Origin: Bosea sp. 685
Lineage (GTDB): Bacteria > Pseudomonadota > Alphaproteobacteria > Rhizobiales > Beijerinckiaceae
DNA length: 64,000 bases
Assembly: GCF_031884435.1 (NCBI RefSeq)
Contig: NZ_CP134779.1
Coordinates: 4,030,001 to 4,094,000, forward strand
Direction of reading: 5' to 3'
Shown here: positions 8,884 to 18,040 of the stretch, in pieces
Layout of the letters: every line of letters begins with the position of its first letter
How positions within the stretch are numbered: position 1 is the first letter of the stretch
Program-made: the position numbers and the translations under genes
Notes under the pieces: generated by a model
Database searches by the model: none
The model's input: the letters and a program-made list of their open reading frames with translations, nothing else
Told to the model about the DNA's origin: nothing

Positions 8884-9852
8884 ATGGACCTCATGACGAC
8901 GCTTCCGATCATCATCGATACGGATCCCGGGATCGACGACAGCATCGCGCTGCTGACCGCCTTCGTCTCGCCCGAGCTCGACATCCTCGGGATCACGCCG
9001 GTCTGCGGAAACCAGCCGCTGGCGAGTACGCTGCGCAATGCGCTGCAGATCTGCGAGCTCGGCGGCCGCACAGACGTGCCGGTCCATGCCGGCTGCTTCC
9101 GGCCGCTGCTGCGCGAGCCGATCCATGGCCAGTTCCACGGCAAGACCGGTCTCGGCAACACCGTCCTGCCCGATCCGGTGAAGACGGCGGAGGCGACGTC
9201 GGCGGTCGAATTCATCATCGCAAGTTGCGAGGCCGCCGCAGCGAGTGGCCACAAGATCACCATCTGCAGCCTGGGGCCCTTGACCAATCTCGCGGTCGCG
9301 CTGCGGATGAAGCCTGCCATTACCGCGGGCATCGAGACGCTGGTGATGATGGGCGGCGCCTATCGCGAAGCCGGCAACCGCAGCATGACCTCGGAATTCA
9401 ACGTGCTGGCCGATCCGCATGCGGCCCATATCGTGTTTTCCAGCGGCATTCCGATCGTCGCCTTGGCGCTCGATGCGACGCATCAGGTCATCCTGACCCC
9501 AGACCATGTCACTCAGTTCGCCGCCGTCAGCGGCCGGATCGCCGAGCCGCTCTCGCAATTGATGGCGTTCTGGGACCGCAACGACGTCAAGCGCTACGGC
9601 TCGCGCGGCGGCCCGCTGCACGACCCGCTGGTGATCGCCTATCTGCTGGCGCCCGAACTCTTCCAGACGCAGCGGGCGCGGGTCTTCGTCGAGCATGAGA
9701 GCGAGCTCTGCATGGGCCAGACCATCGCCGACTGGCATGGCAAATCAGGCCTCGCGCCCAATGCCGAGATCGTCGTCAAGGTCGATGCGCCAGCGGTCAT
9801 CGCGCTCTTCCTGGAACGGCTGTCGCGCTACGCTGCGAAGGCCACGGCGTGA
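8884..9852 (+). CDS. Inosine-uridine preferring nucleoside hydrolase (first copy)
   Basis: A 322-aa member of the IUNH family. The calcium-binding motif IIIDTDPGIDD lies at residues 8-18, and MMGGAYREAGN and the EFNVLADPHAA segment supply the other ligands and ribose contacts. It splits the N-glycosidic bond of ribonucleosides to base and ribose. No signal peptide is visible, so it acts in the cytoplasm, after import. ATG 8896 is an alternative start that removes four residues. The stop overlaps the next start (GTGA), and the next gene is a paralogue. Confidence 0.92.
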   Translation: MDLMTTLPIIIDTDPGIDDSIALLTAFVSPELDILGITPVCGNQPLASTLRNALQICELGGRTDVPVHAGCFRPLLREPIHGQFHGKTGLGNTVLPDPVKTAEATSAVEFIIASCEAAAASGHKITICSLGPLTNLAVALRMKPAITAGIETLVMMGGAYREAGNRSMTSEFNVLADPHAAHIVFSSGIPIVALALDATHQVILTPDHVTQFAAVSGRIAEPLSQLMAFWDRNDVKRYGSRGGPLHDPLVIAYLLAPELFQTQRARVFVEHESELCMGQTIADWHGKSGLAPNAEIVVKVDAPAVIALFLERLSRYAAKATA

Positions 9853-10817
9853 ATCGCCAGCGCATCATCATCGACACCGACCCCGGCGTCGACGACGCGG
9901 CCGCGATCCTGATGGCGCTGGCCTCGCCCGAGCTCGAGGTGCTCGGCATCTCGGTGGTCGGCGGGAACGTGCCGCTGCAGGCGACGCTCGCCAATGCCTG
10001 CAAGATCCTGGCCCTGGCGGGGCACCCCGAGGTGCCGGTTTACGCGGGAGCGCCGGGGCCGCTTGTGCGCCAACAGGTCTACGGCAAATATGCCGCGATC
10101 GGCGCCTTCAGCGACGCGCTCCTGCCCCCGACCGGTCTGCGCCCGGCCAGCGAGCATGCGGTCGATTTCATCATCCGCAGCGCGCGCGCCGCGATCACTG
10201 AGCCGATCACCATCTGCGCGATCGGCCCCTTGACCAATATCGCGCTCGCTCTGGTCCAGCACCCCGATGTGGCCAACGGCATCGCGCGGATCGTCGCCAT
10301 GGGCGGCGCCTTCACGGCGCTCGGCCACCGCACGCCCTGGGCGGAGTTCAATGTCTATGCCGATCCGCATGCGGCCGAGATCGTCCATGGCGCTGGTATC
10401 GAGGTCGTGGCAATGCCGCTCGACGTGACCTTCCAGGCCTTGTTCACGGCCGAGCACATCGCGGGCTTTCGCAACACCGGCGGCGCGGTCGGGCGGGCAT
10501 TGGCTGATCTGCTCACCACCTATGACCGCAGCGACATCGCGCGCTTTGGCCGCCCCGGCGGCCCAATCCATGACGCCATGACCATCGCCTGGCTGCTGCA
10601 GCCGGAGCTGTTTGAGGGCAGCCCGGCCGCCATCGGCGTCCAGGTCACGGGCCAGACCGCCGGCTACAGCTATGCCGATTATCACGGCAAAACCGAGCGC
10701 GCCGCGCGTGCGACGATCATCGAGAGCGTCGATGAGGCGGGCTTCATCGCGCTGCTGTCGCAGCGCCTGAGCCGCTACGGGCGGGCCGACGAAGTTGCGC
10801 GCGAGGCGGGGGGCTGA
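9849..10817 (+). CDS. Inosine-uridine preferring nucleoside hydrolase (second copy)
   Basis: A 322-aa paralogue of the upstream gene, starting with GTG and overlapping it by 4 bp. It keeps the same marks: IIIDTDPGVDD at residues 6-16, MGGAFTALGH and EFNVYADPHAA. Two adjacent copies that clearly differ in sequence suggest a split of specificity (for example purine versus pyrimidine nucleosides) or a heteromer. It is followed after 1 bp by the first permease gene, so transport and hydrolysis are one transcript. Confidence 0.92.
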   Translation: MNRQRIIIDTDPGVDDAAAILMALASPELEVLGISVVGGNVPLQATLANACKILALAGHPEVPVYAGAPGPLVRQQVYGKYAAIGAFSDALLPPTGLRPASEHAVDFIIRSARAAITEPITICAIGPLTNIALALVQHPDVANGIARIVAMGGAFTALGHRTPWAEFNVYADPHAAEIVHGAGIEVVAMPLDVTFQALFTAEHIAGFRNTGGAVGRALADLLTTYDRSDIARFGRPGGPIHDAMTIAWLLQPELFEGSPAAIGVQVTGQTAGYSYADYHGKTERAARATIIESVDEAGFIALLSQRLSRYGRADEVAREAGG

Positions 10818-10818
10818 G

Positions 10819-11796
10819 ATGGCGCGATATCTCATGAGCCGGTCGCTTCAGACCGTGCTGACACTGTTCGTGATGTCGGTCCTGGTCTTCGTCGGCCTCT
10901 ACATGGTCGGCAATCCCGTCGACGTGCTGCTCAGCGCCACCGCAACGCCGGCCGAGCGGCTCGAGGTCATCCGCGCCTTCGGCTTGGACCGGCCGGTCTG
11001 GGAGCAATACGGGCTGTTCCTGCTGCGGGCGCTCTCGGGCGACCTCGGCAACTCCTTCGTCTTCAACCAGCCGGCCCTGACGCTGATCCTGAAGCGCATG
11101 CCGGCGACGCTGGAGCTCGCCTTCGTCGCGCTCGTCATGGCGCTGGTGATCGGGCTGCCGCTGGGGATCTATGCCGGCCTCAAGCCGAAGGGGTGGATCG
11201 CGAAATCGGTGATGACCTTCTCGATCCTCGGCTTCAGCCTGCCGACCTTCTGGATCGGCCTCGTCATGATCCTGCTGTTCAGCGTCAAGCTCGGCTGGCT
11301 CCCGGCGTCCGGGCGCGGCGAGACCACCTCGCTGCTCGGCATGCCGGTCAGCTTCCTGAACTGGGACGGGCTGTCGCATCTGCTGCTGCCGGCCTTCAAC
11401 CTGGCGCTGTTCAAGATCTCGCTGGTCATCCGCCTGACCCGCGCCGGCGTGATGGAATGCATGCAGCTCGATTTCGTCCGCTTCGCCCGCGCTAAGGGGC
11501 TAACGGAATCGCGCATCGTCTTCACTCATGTGCTGAAGAACACGCTGATCCCGCTGATCACCGTCATCGGCCTCGAACTCGGCTCGCTGATCGCCTTTGC
11601 CGTCGTCACCGAGACGATCTTCGCCTGGCCCGGCATGGGCAAGCTGATCATCGACGCCATCGGCGTGCTCGATCGCCCGGTGATCCTGGCCTATCTGATG
11701 ATCACCGTCGTGATGTTCAGCCTGATCAATCTCCTGGTCGATATCCTCTATTCCGTCGTCGATCCGCGCGTGCGCCTCGGGGGAAACTCGCAATGA
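10819..11796 (+). CDS. ABC transporter permease, DppB type
   Basis: A 325-aa inner-membrane permease with the N-terminal helix and periplasmic loop typical of DppB/OppB (GNPVDVLLSATATPAERLEVIRAFGLDRP) followed by a BPD_transp_1 domain. The EAA-like cytoplasmic loop is seen at FVRFARAKGLTESRIVFTH. The start at 10819 is chosen over an upstream in-frame ATG because it has a GGGGG ribosome site and directly follows the nucleoside hydrolase stop. Confidence 0.94.
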   Translation: MARYLMSRSLQTVLTLFVMSVLVFVGLYMVGNPVDVLLSATATPAERLEVIRAFGLDRPVWEQYGLFLLRALSGDLGNSFVFNQPALTLILKRMPATLELAFVALVMALVIGLPLGIYAGLKPKGWIAKSVMTFSILGFSLPTFWIGLVMILLFSVKLGWLPASGRGETTSLLGMPVSFLNWDGLSHLLLPAFNLALFKISLVIRLTRAGVMECMQLDFVRFARAKGLTESRIVFTHVLKNTLIPLITVIGLELGSLIAFAVVTETIFAWPGMGKLIIDAIGVLDRPVILAYLMITVVMFSLINLLVDILYSVVDPRVRLGGNSQ

Positions 11797-12728
11797 GCCT
11801 CGATCCCCAGGTACGGACCTCGGTTCACGGGCCGGGCGCTGGCGGCGCGCATGCCGGCCGCTCGCCTTTGCGCGAAATGCTCGCTGCCCTGCTGCGCGAC
11901 AGGCTGGCGCTCACCGGCGTCATCCTCGTGGCGCTCCTGGTGCTTGCTGCGATCCTGGCGCCATTGATCGCGCCGCAGAACCCCTATGACCTGTCCCAGC
12001 TCGACATCATGGACAACCGCCTGCGGCCGGGCTCCCGCAGCATGAGCGGCATGCTCTACCTCATCGGCACGGATGATCAGGGCCGGGACCTGTTCAGCGC
12101 GATCTTGTTCGGCCTGCGCACCAGCATCCTGGTCGGCCTGTCGAGCGCTGCGATCGCGCTCGTCATCGGCGCCGCGATCGGCCTCGTCAGCGCCTATCTC
12201 GGCGGGCGCACGGACGCCGTGCTGATGCGCATCGTCGACATCCAGTTGAGCTTCCCCGCGATCCTGATCGCGCTGATCTTCCTCGCCATTCTCGGCCAGG
12301 GCATCGACAAGATCATCCTCGCTCTGGTCGTGACGCAATGGGCCTATTATGCGCGCACCGTGCGCGGCTCGGCCCTGGTCGAGCGCCGGCGCGCCTATGT
12401 CGACGCCGCGCGCGCCATGGCGCTGCCCGACCGCAGCATCCTGTTCCGCCATATCCTGCCCAACTGCCTGCCGCCGCTCATCGTCGTCGCGACCATGCGC
12501 ATCGCCTATGCGATCATGCTGGAGGCGACGCTCTCCTTCCTCGGCATCGGCCTGCCCGTGACGGAGCCCTCGCTTGGCCTCTTGATCGCCAATGGCTTTG
12601 AATATCTCCTCTCCGGCGATTACTGGATCAGCGTCTTCCCCGGGCTTGCCCTGCTGCTGCTCATCGTCGGCGTCAACCTGATCGGCGACGGCTTGCGCGA
12701 CATCCTCAATCCGCGCCGGGAGGGCTGA
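11793..12728 (+). CDS. ABC transporter permease, DppC type
   Basis: A 311-aa second permease overlapping the first by 4 bp (ATGA). The N-terminal OppC_N helix (VILVALLVLAAILAPLIAPQ) and the IGTDDQGRDLFSAILFG motif are diagnostic of DppC/OppC, and the EAA loop reads AYVDAARAMALPDRSILFRH. It forms the heterodimeric channel with the DppB-like partner. Confidence 0.94.
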   Translation: MSLDPQVRTSVHGPGAGGAHAGRSPLREMLAALLRDRLALTGVILVALLVLAAILAPLIAPQNPYDLSQLDIMDNRLRPGSRSMSGMLYLIGTDDQGRDLFSAILFGLRTSILVGLSSAAIALVIGAAIGLVSAYLGGRTDAVLMRIVDIQLSFPAILIALIFLAILGQGIDKIILALVVTQWAYYARTVRGSALVERRRAYVDAARAMALPDRSILFRHILPNCLPPLIVVATMRIAYAIMLEATLSFLGIGLPVTEPSLGLLIANGFEYLLSGDYWISVFPGLALLLLIVGVNLIGDGLRDILNPRREG

Positions 12729-12731
12729 GGC

Positions 12732-14540
12732 ATGACGGACCCCGTGCTTCGCGTCGACAATCTCACCACCTCCTTCCGCGTCGGCCAGGACTGGCTGAAC
12801 GTCGTCAACAAGGTCAGCTTCGAGATCGGCCCGCGCGAAACCGTGGCCGTCGTCGGCGAGTCCGGCTCCGGCAAGAGCGTGACGGCGCTCTCGATCATGC
12901 GCCTGCTCTCCCCGGCCAATTCCCGCACCTCCGGCACAATCATGTTCGAGGGCCAAAACCTGCTCGAGCTGCCGCCCAAGGCGATGCAAGCGTTGCGCGG
13001 CAACCGCATCGGCATGATCTTCCAGGAGCCGATGACCTCGCTCAACCCGGTGCTCAGGATCGGGCGCCAGATCACCGAGGTGCTGCAGCAGCATCGCGGC
13101 CTGTCGCATGGCGCGGCCGAAGCCGAGGCCGTGCGCCTGCTCGACAAGGTGCGGATCCCCTCGGCGAAGTCGCGCTTGTCGGAATATCCGCTGAGCTTCT
13201 CCGGCGGCATGCGCCAGCGCGTCGTCATCGCCATCGCGCTCGCCTGCGAGCCCAAACTGCTCATCGCCGACGAGCCGACGACGGCGCTCGACGTCACGAT
13301 CCAGGCGCAGATCCTGGAGCTGATCAAGGCGCTGCAGGAGGAAGAGGGCATGTCGGTCCTCTTCATCACCCATGACATGGGCGTGGTCGCCGAAATCTCC
13401 GACCGGACGGTGGTGATGTATCGCGGCGAGGCAGTCGAGACTGGCACGACGCAAGCCATCTTCTCCAGCGCCAGCCACCCCTATACACGCGCGCTGCTCT
13501 CGGCGGTGCCGCAGCTCGGCTCGATGACCGGCCTGCCGCGGCCGCTGCGCTTTCCCGTGGTCGACCTGCAGACGGGCGCAATCGCGCCTGTCCCGGCAAC
13601 AGCGGATACGGTGAAGTCCGAGACCCGGCCGGTGCTGGAGGTCGGCAACCTCGTCACGCGCTTTGATCTGAAGGCGGGCTTCTTCGGGCGTGTCAGCGGA
13701 CGGGTGCATGCGGTCGAGAACGTCTCCTTCGACCTGCGCCAGGGCGAGACCTTGTCGCTGGTCGGTGAATCCGGCTGCGGCAAGTCGACGACGGGTCGCT
13801 CGATCATCAGGCTGGCGCAGGCGAGCGGTGGTGCGATCCGGATCGACGGTCGCGACGTGCGCGGCGCCGGCAGGACAGAGCTCGCCGAAATCCGCCGCCA
13901 TGCGCAGATGATCTTCCAGGATCCGTTCGAGAGCCTCAATCCGCGCATCCGCATCGGGGCCGCCATCGCCGAGCCGATCATCGCGCATGGGCTCGGCACC
14001 GCGCGGGACGTGGACGCCCGCGTCGCCGATCTGCTCGAACGCGTCGGGCTCTCCTCTGGGATGGCCGACCGCTTCCCGCATGAATTCTCCGGCGGCCAGC
14101 GCCAGCGCGTCTGTATTGCGCGCGCGCTGGCGCTCGAACCGAAGCTGATCGTCGCGGATGAAGCCGTCTCGGCGCTCGACGTCTCCGTCAAGGCGCAGGT
14201 GATCAACCTGATGCTGGATCTTCAGGAGCGCTATGGGCTGGCCTATCTCTTCATCTCGCACGACATGGCGGTGGTCGAACGCGTCAGCCATCGCGTCGCG
14301 GTGATGTATCTCGGCGAGATCGTCGAGATCGGCCCGCGCGCCTGCGTGTTCGAGAACCCGCAGCACGCCTATACGAAACGGCTGATCGCCGCGGTGCCGA
14401 TCGCCGACCCGACCCGGCGCCAGCTGCGCCGCATCGGCAACGACGAGATCAGGAGCCCGGTCCGCCCCGCCAACTACGTGCCGCCCCAGCGCAGCTATCG
14501 CGAGGTCGCGCCCGGACATTTCTACCAGCTGCCGCAGTGA
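12732..14540 (+). CDS. Dipeptide-type ABC transporter, fused dual ATP-binding protein
   Basis: A 602-aa protein in which both ATPases (DppD- and DppF-like) are fused, as in GsiA. Walker A motifs are GESGSGKS (about residue 42) and GESGCGKS (about residue 350); signature motifs LSFSGGMRQR and FSGGQRQR and Walker B LIADEP and IVADEA are all present, so both sites look competent. The linker contains the oligopeptide-type C-terminal extension. It closes the operon. Its last about 40 residues are copied in a fragment at 16865-16988. Confidence 0.94.
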   Translation: MTDPVLRVDNLTTSFRVGQDWLNVVNKVSFEIGPRETVAVVGESGSGKSVTALSIMRLLSPANSRTSGTIMFEGQNLLELPPKAMQALRGNRIGMIFQEPMTSLNPVLRIGRQITEVLQQHRGLSHGAAEAEAVRLLDKVRIPSAKSRLSEYPLSFSGGMRQRVVIAIALACEPKLLIADEPTTALDVTIQAQILELIKALQEEEGMSVLFITHDMGVVAEISDRTVVMYRGEAVETGTTQAIFSSASHPYTRALLSAVPQLGSMTGLPRPLRFPVVDLQTGAIAPVPATADTVKSETRPVLEVGNLVTRFDLKAGFFGRVSGRVHAVENVSFDLRQGETLSLVGESGCGKSTTGRSIIRLAQASGGAIRIDGRDVRGAGRTELAEIRRHAQMIFQDPFESLNPRIRIGAAIAEPIIAHGLGTARDVDARVADLLERVGLSSGMADRFPHEFSGGQRQRVCIARALALEPKLIVADEAVSALDVSVKAQVINLMLDLQERYGLAYLFISHDMAVVERVSHRVAVMYLGEIVEIGPRACVFENPQHAYTKRLIAAVPIADPTRRQLRRIGNDEIRSPVRPANYVPPQRSYREVAPGHFYQLPQ

Positions 14541-15055
14541 GGGCGGCTGGAAGCCCGAGGCCCTCTTCGCCGCTACCGCAACGATTTTGAAGAGCATCCG
14601 AACCTCGACAGGGAGCCCTCTCCTGCATCGAAGTCGGGTCTACCCGACTTCGTCACCCTGGGTGCTGAACCCAGGTATACCCGGGTTCAGTGAGAGGGCA
14701 GCGTGAGATGCAGGCCTTTATCCGGGGGGACGAGCCCTCGCCGCCGCGCGCGGTTGGCTTTACGCCTTACTGGTCCAGGGGCCGACACCTCATCCCTGCC
14801 CTTCTCCTTACAGGAGAAGGGTTCCCCGCGTTCTCTCGGGAGGGGGTGCACCTCAACGAGCAGCGGCACACCCTCACCCTGCCCTTCTCACTGAACTCTG
14901 TTCACCCTCGGAACCACGCTATCATCCCGGGTCTGCACTTCGCTTGGAATGACGGCGGGGCCCCAGCGATAAGCCGGCCTCAAAGGCCGTTGGCATCATC
15001 CGTCATGGTCGGGCTTGTCCCGACCATCCACGTCTTCGCTGGTCGATGCTCGTGT
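14541..15055. repeat. Intergenic palindromic repeats, no gene
   Basis: The stretch holds a two-hairpin repeat: CGAAGTCGGGT-ct-inverse at 14629-14652 and CTGAACCC...GGGTTCAG at 14665-14690, then a CCTTCTCC/GGAGAAGG hairpin near 14799-14822 and further short palindromes. The same modules recur at 35083, 46271, 47107 and 47200. No coding region is evident. Confidence 0.7.
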
Positions 15056-15247
15056 TCAAGACGTGGATGCTCGCCACAAGGGCGAGCATGACGACCAGGA
15101 TGTCATCCCGGGCGCAGTGATGATGCGTATGAGCGCATCGACATCCCGGTTTCGGATACGACGCAGACAGGCACGGAATCCGGGGGAGGCCAGCAGCGCG
15201 GAATCGGCGAGATACATGTATTCGGCGATGGAAAGGTTGTTTGTCAT
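15056..15247 (-). CDS. Uncharacterised protein, probably truncated N-terminus
   Basis: A 63-aa frame beginning MTNNLSIAEYMYLADSALLASPGF. Its start overlaps the stop of the upstream gene by 4 bp (ATGA), which argues it is truly translated. After about residue 45 it runs into repeat-like sequence, so the original gene was probably longer and has been cut. I do not recognise the family. Confidence 0.35.
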   Translation of the reverse strand: MTNNLSIAEYMYLADSALLASPGFRACLRRIRNRDVDALIRIITAPGMTSWSSCSPLWRASTS

Positions 15248-16390
15248 GGATACATGTCCTCGGAAGAGCCTTCGATGGCTTCGATATTTCCAGTCTGCGA
15301 GAAATCCAGCATCAACTTGTCATCGATAAAAATCGCCCACTTAACGGGAACGAATCCAGCTCTTCCCTGCATTGTAAAATTGATGGCGGTGGGCAGACCA
15401 AGAAAAACTCTTGAACACTCGGCTCGTCCACGCAGCGGACTGTCGAGATCAATCAAAGCTTCCGCCTCATATTTCGTGGAAAAGGGCGGGGCCTGGAGAA
15501 CGTTTCTGGTTACATAGGGCAACCAATCGATGGAAAAGCTCGTTCCGCCGGAAAATTGTTTATGCCGATTTATTTCGGAGTTGTTGCTTCCGTTTGCCCG
15601 CAGAACCTTCGGGTAAAGGCGGTAGAACAACGCATCGTCGGTCCATGCGAGCGGGCCATCGGCGGGGCGCGCGCGCCACCTCGTCCCGCAGTTCCTCGGG
15701 AATCGTGTTCAGGCGAACGGCGTAGCATCTCAACCCCCGCCCATCGCGGCCTTCAACCGGCCGCCATTTGAAGAACGGATCATTGGCCCTGGTGATGAAG
15801 GGCTTGCCAGAGCTCTCCATCCAACTCTTCCACTCCGGGCGCGTCACCTCGGCATAGCGCGTGCCGCGATAGCGCAGCTGCGAGCCCTCGCTCTCATAGC
15901 CGGCCAGCGAGGTATAAGCCGTCATCCGCTCGATATCGTTCTTATCGGGCATCCACAGCATCAGCGGCAGGATATCCACCTTCTGCTTCAGCTTCTCCCG
16001 GTAGGCATAGGCCGACGGATAGCCGCTGACGATCAGGCCGCAGAAATTAGGCACCCGCATCAGCACGGCATGGCCAGCCGGTGTCGGCTTGCCGTAGAGA
16101 TAGGGCAATTGTTGATAGTAGACCGCGCCGCCGCCGCCGATATAGCTCACCGAGCCGACCCCGCCACAGCGCACGATGACATCGAGTTGGAACGGTTGCC
16201 CCTCGGTCTCGAGATCGGTCGTGATCCTGTAGTAGACGGCGTTGCTCTCGAACCAGCGCCAGAGCCCAAGCGGCTCGTAGAGCGGCCCCATCACGATCTT
16301 GACGGCAACCCATAGAACGCCGGCGACCACCGCCAGCCAGGCCCCAATGATCCAGCGGCGTTTGTCCGCATCCGAGAAAAAGAACTTCAC
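15244..16390 (-). pseudogene. Uncharacterised membrane-anchored protein, frameshifted
   Basis: Two frames together encode one protein of about 380 aa. The upstream part (start GTG 16390, residues VKFFFSDADKRRW) has a single transmembrane helix at residues 13-35 and a soluble domain with GGGVYY-like and RNTIPEELRDEV text; the downstream part continues with TDDALFYRLYPKVLRANGSN and ends at 15244. Removing one base from the G run at 15664-15667 joins them seamlessly. I do not recognise a family. The N-terminal anchor suggests the rest lies in the periplasm. It is coupled by a 4-bp overlap to the small gene at 15247. Confidence 0.6.
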
Positions 16391-16864
16391 GGCCGGTCGC
16401 CCAGCCACGCCACAGGCAGGGATCGATGGACAAGCGCCAGCCCGATCGAGCGGCAGCCCCATTTCATGGCGCCGCCGCCCGGCATGCGATCACGGGCGTA
16501 TCATTCCAAGCGTCTGAGGCAGCGAAGAAAGAGGCAGCGGCTCCATCAGGCCAAGCGGCCCAAACCCATGACAACATCATTCCGGCGGCCGCCCTCGATT
16601 CACTACCTATGCGAGAATAGGAGGCTGGGGGCCGCAAGGGCAATGTACTTTTTCAAGGACATCGGCCTCGCGCAAATGCTTCGTATTTCAGCGTCTTCGC
16701 TATATTAACGTGGAGCGGGAAAGTGAAGACTGCCGTTTTGGCGCGGTTTCAATAGATTCGCTGAAATCCCGTCATTTCCGTCAACCCGCCCCCTCGCCAG
16801 CAAACACAACCATCGGCGTTGCAGCGATACAGCCGGCCTTACTGGCCGGAATGAGGAGTCGGCG
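16391..16864. other. Intergenic stretch, nothing recognised
   Basis: About 470 bp upstream of the frameshifted gene. No convincing coding region, tRNA or terminator. It probably contains the promoter of the minus-strand gene starting at 16390. Confidence 0.4.
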
Positions 16865-16988
16865 CCGCCAGCTGCGCCGCATCGCCAATGACAAAATCAG
16901 GAGCCCGGTCCGCCCCGCCGACTATGTGCCGCCCAAGCGCAGCTATCGCGAGGTCGCGCCCGGGCATGTCTACCAGCTTCCGCAGTGA
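16865..16988 (+). pseudogene. Duplicated 3' end of a Dpp-type ATPase gene
   Basis: The plus frame reads RRQLRRIANDKIRSPVRPAD and then YVPPKRSYREVAPGHVYQLPQ before a stop, nearly identical to the last about 41 residues of the ATPase ending at 14540 (which has RIGNDEIRSPVRPAN and PPQRSYREVAPGHFYQ). The bases after the stop also match for a short distance (ggcggctgg). Nothing upstream continues the ATPase frame, so this is a tail fragment left by recombination or by loss of a paralogous gene. Confidence 0.8.
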
Positions 16989-17139
16989 AGGCGGCTGGCG
17001 TTCCCTGGCGGGCTCTTGACCAGGGATATGGCCAAGGGGCTCCGCGCCGGGCCAGCGTCATGCCGTGTCCGGGCTGCTCCGGAAGCCCGCGCGCAGGCCT
17101 CCCGGGGCGATCATCCCGGTCACCGATCACGCTGCGGCG

Positions 17140-17883
17140 TCAGTCGAAGATATTCGCCAGCTTGTCGAGGTCGATGCCTTCCTTGGCTGCGCGCAGGTCA
17201 TGATAGATCACCGCGGCGAGAACCGCGCCGAAGGCGGTGGCGACGACCTGCCAGGCGAAGTTCAGAAGCTCGCCCACAAAGGCGTAGCCGGCCATCCGCG
17301 TGAGCACGGAACTTCCGATGAAGGCGATCGCGAAGATGAGCATCAGCAGCCCGAAAACCTGCCAGCGATAGCCCTTGGTCAGAGCTACGCTTCGGTGCAG
17401 GCTTGCCATGACGCCTGTTTTCTCGATCACGCAAGCCGGAATGGAAACGGCGAGCATGCACATGACGATGAGGCCCGGTATGATGAAAAGCATCGTGCCA
17501 AGACCGACCGCGAGACCGCTCAGCAACGCGACGCCGATCACGGGAAGGACCTGCGCCAGCCCGATCTGAAGGGACTGGCCGATCGTGAAGGGTTGACCGC
17601 GCATCTCCTGAAAGGCGCCGTAGAGGCTCGTCGCCTGCGCCATGACCTGCAGCACGACGGTCACGATCCCGATGACGCCGGCGACGACCGCAATGCCTAC
17701 TCCCGCACCGCTTCCGGCCCCCATGAGCAAGCCCAGCAGCAGCAAGGGCGCCATCGGAATGAGCGCCAGCAGAAGGAACTTGCCGAACTGGCGATTGAAA
17801 ACCGTGAAAGTCTTGTCGAGGACGGCGCCGACACGAAATGGCGCGCCACTCGCCGGCTGTTCGCTGACGAAAACGTTGCTCAT
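17140..17883 (-). CDS. Multi-pass membrane protein, YciC/GDPD membrane-domain-like
   Basis: A 247-aa protein with about six hydrophobic helices after a soluble N-terminus (MSNVFVSEQPASGAPFRVGAVLDKTFTVF). The pattern FRVGxVLxxTFxVFxRxFGxF followed by paired helices and MLFIIPGLIVM...VPxxVIE is that of DUF975/YciC-like proteins and glycerophosphodiester phosphodiesterase membrane domains. Start 17883 is preceded by AAGGGGGG. Function is unknown; it is not in an operon. Confidence 0.75.
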   Translation of the reverse strand: MSNVFVSEQPASGAPFRVGAVLDKTFTVFNRQFGKFLLLALIPMAPLLLLGLLMGAGSGAGVGIAVVAGVIGIVTVVLQVMAQATSLYGAFQEMRGQPFTIGQSLQIGLAQVLPVIGVALLSGLAVGLGTMLFIIPGLIVMCMLAVSIPACVIEKTGVMASLHRSVALTKGYRWQVFGLLMLIFAIAFIGSSVLTRMAGYAFVGELLNFAWQVVATAFGAVLAAVIYHDLRAAKEGIDLDKLANIFD

Positions 17884-18040
17884 CCAATCCCCCCTTCGAT
17901 GAGCGCAAAGACTGGCATGACGTATCGAGACGCGCAATTGACGTTGGGGCACAATTTCCGTGGCGAACCGAGCCCCGGCAGGGGAATCATGTCGTCCCTT
18001 GATCACCCACGCGCCGCCATCCCGGGCGAAGCGAAGCGCA

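Noticed and set aside
7918..9738. 606-aa minus-strand frame opposite the binding protein and nucleoside hydrolase
   Set aside because: Low-complexity shadow of plus-strand genes with conserved motifs.
11748..14597. 949-aa open frame on the minus strand, opposite the DppC and ATPase genes
   Set aside because: Its product is rich in Asp, Arg, His and Gln without hydrophobic cores, the usual shadow of GC-rich coding in the opposite frame. The plus-strand genes are unmistakable.
14600..14700. Two strong hairpins as a rho-independent terminator of the ABC operon
   Set aside because: No T tract follows either stem, and the same unit occurs in places where it cannot end a gene. Listed as a repeat, although it may still slow polymerase.
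16710..16988. 92-aa plus-strand frame as an independent gene
   Set aside because: Only the last about 41 codons have homology, to the tail of the ATPase gene at 14540; the first half is unrelated filler, so it was called a remnant.
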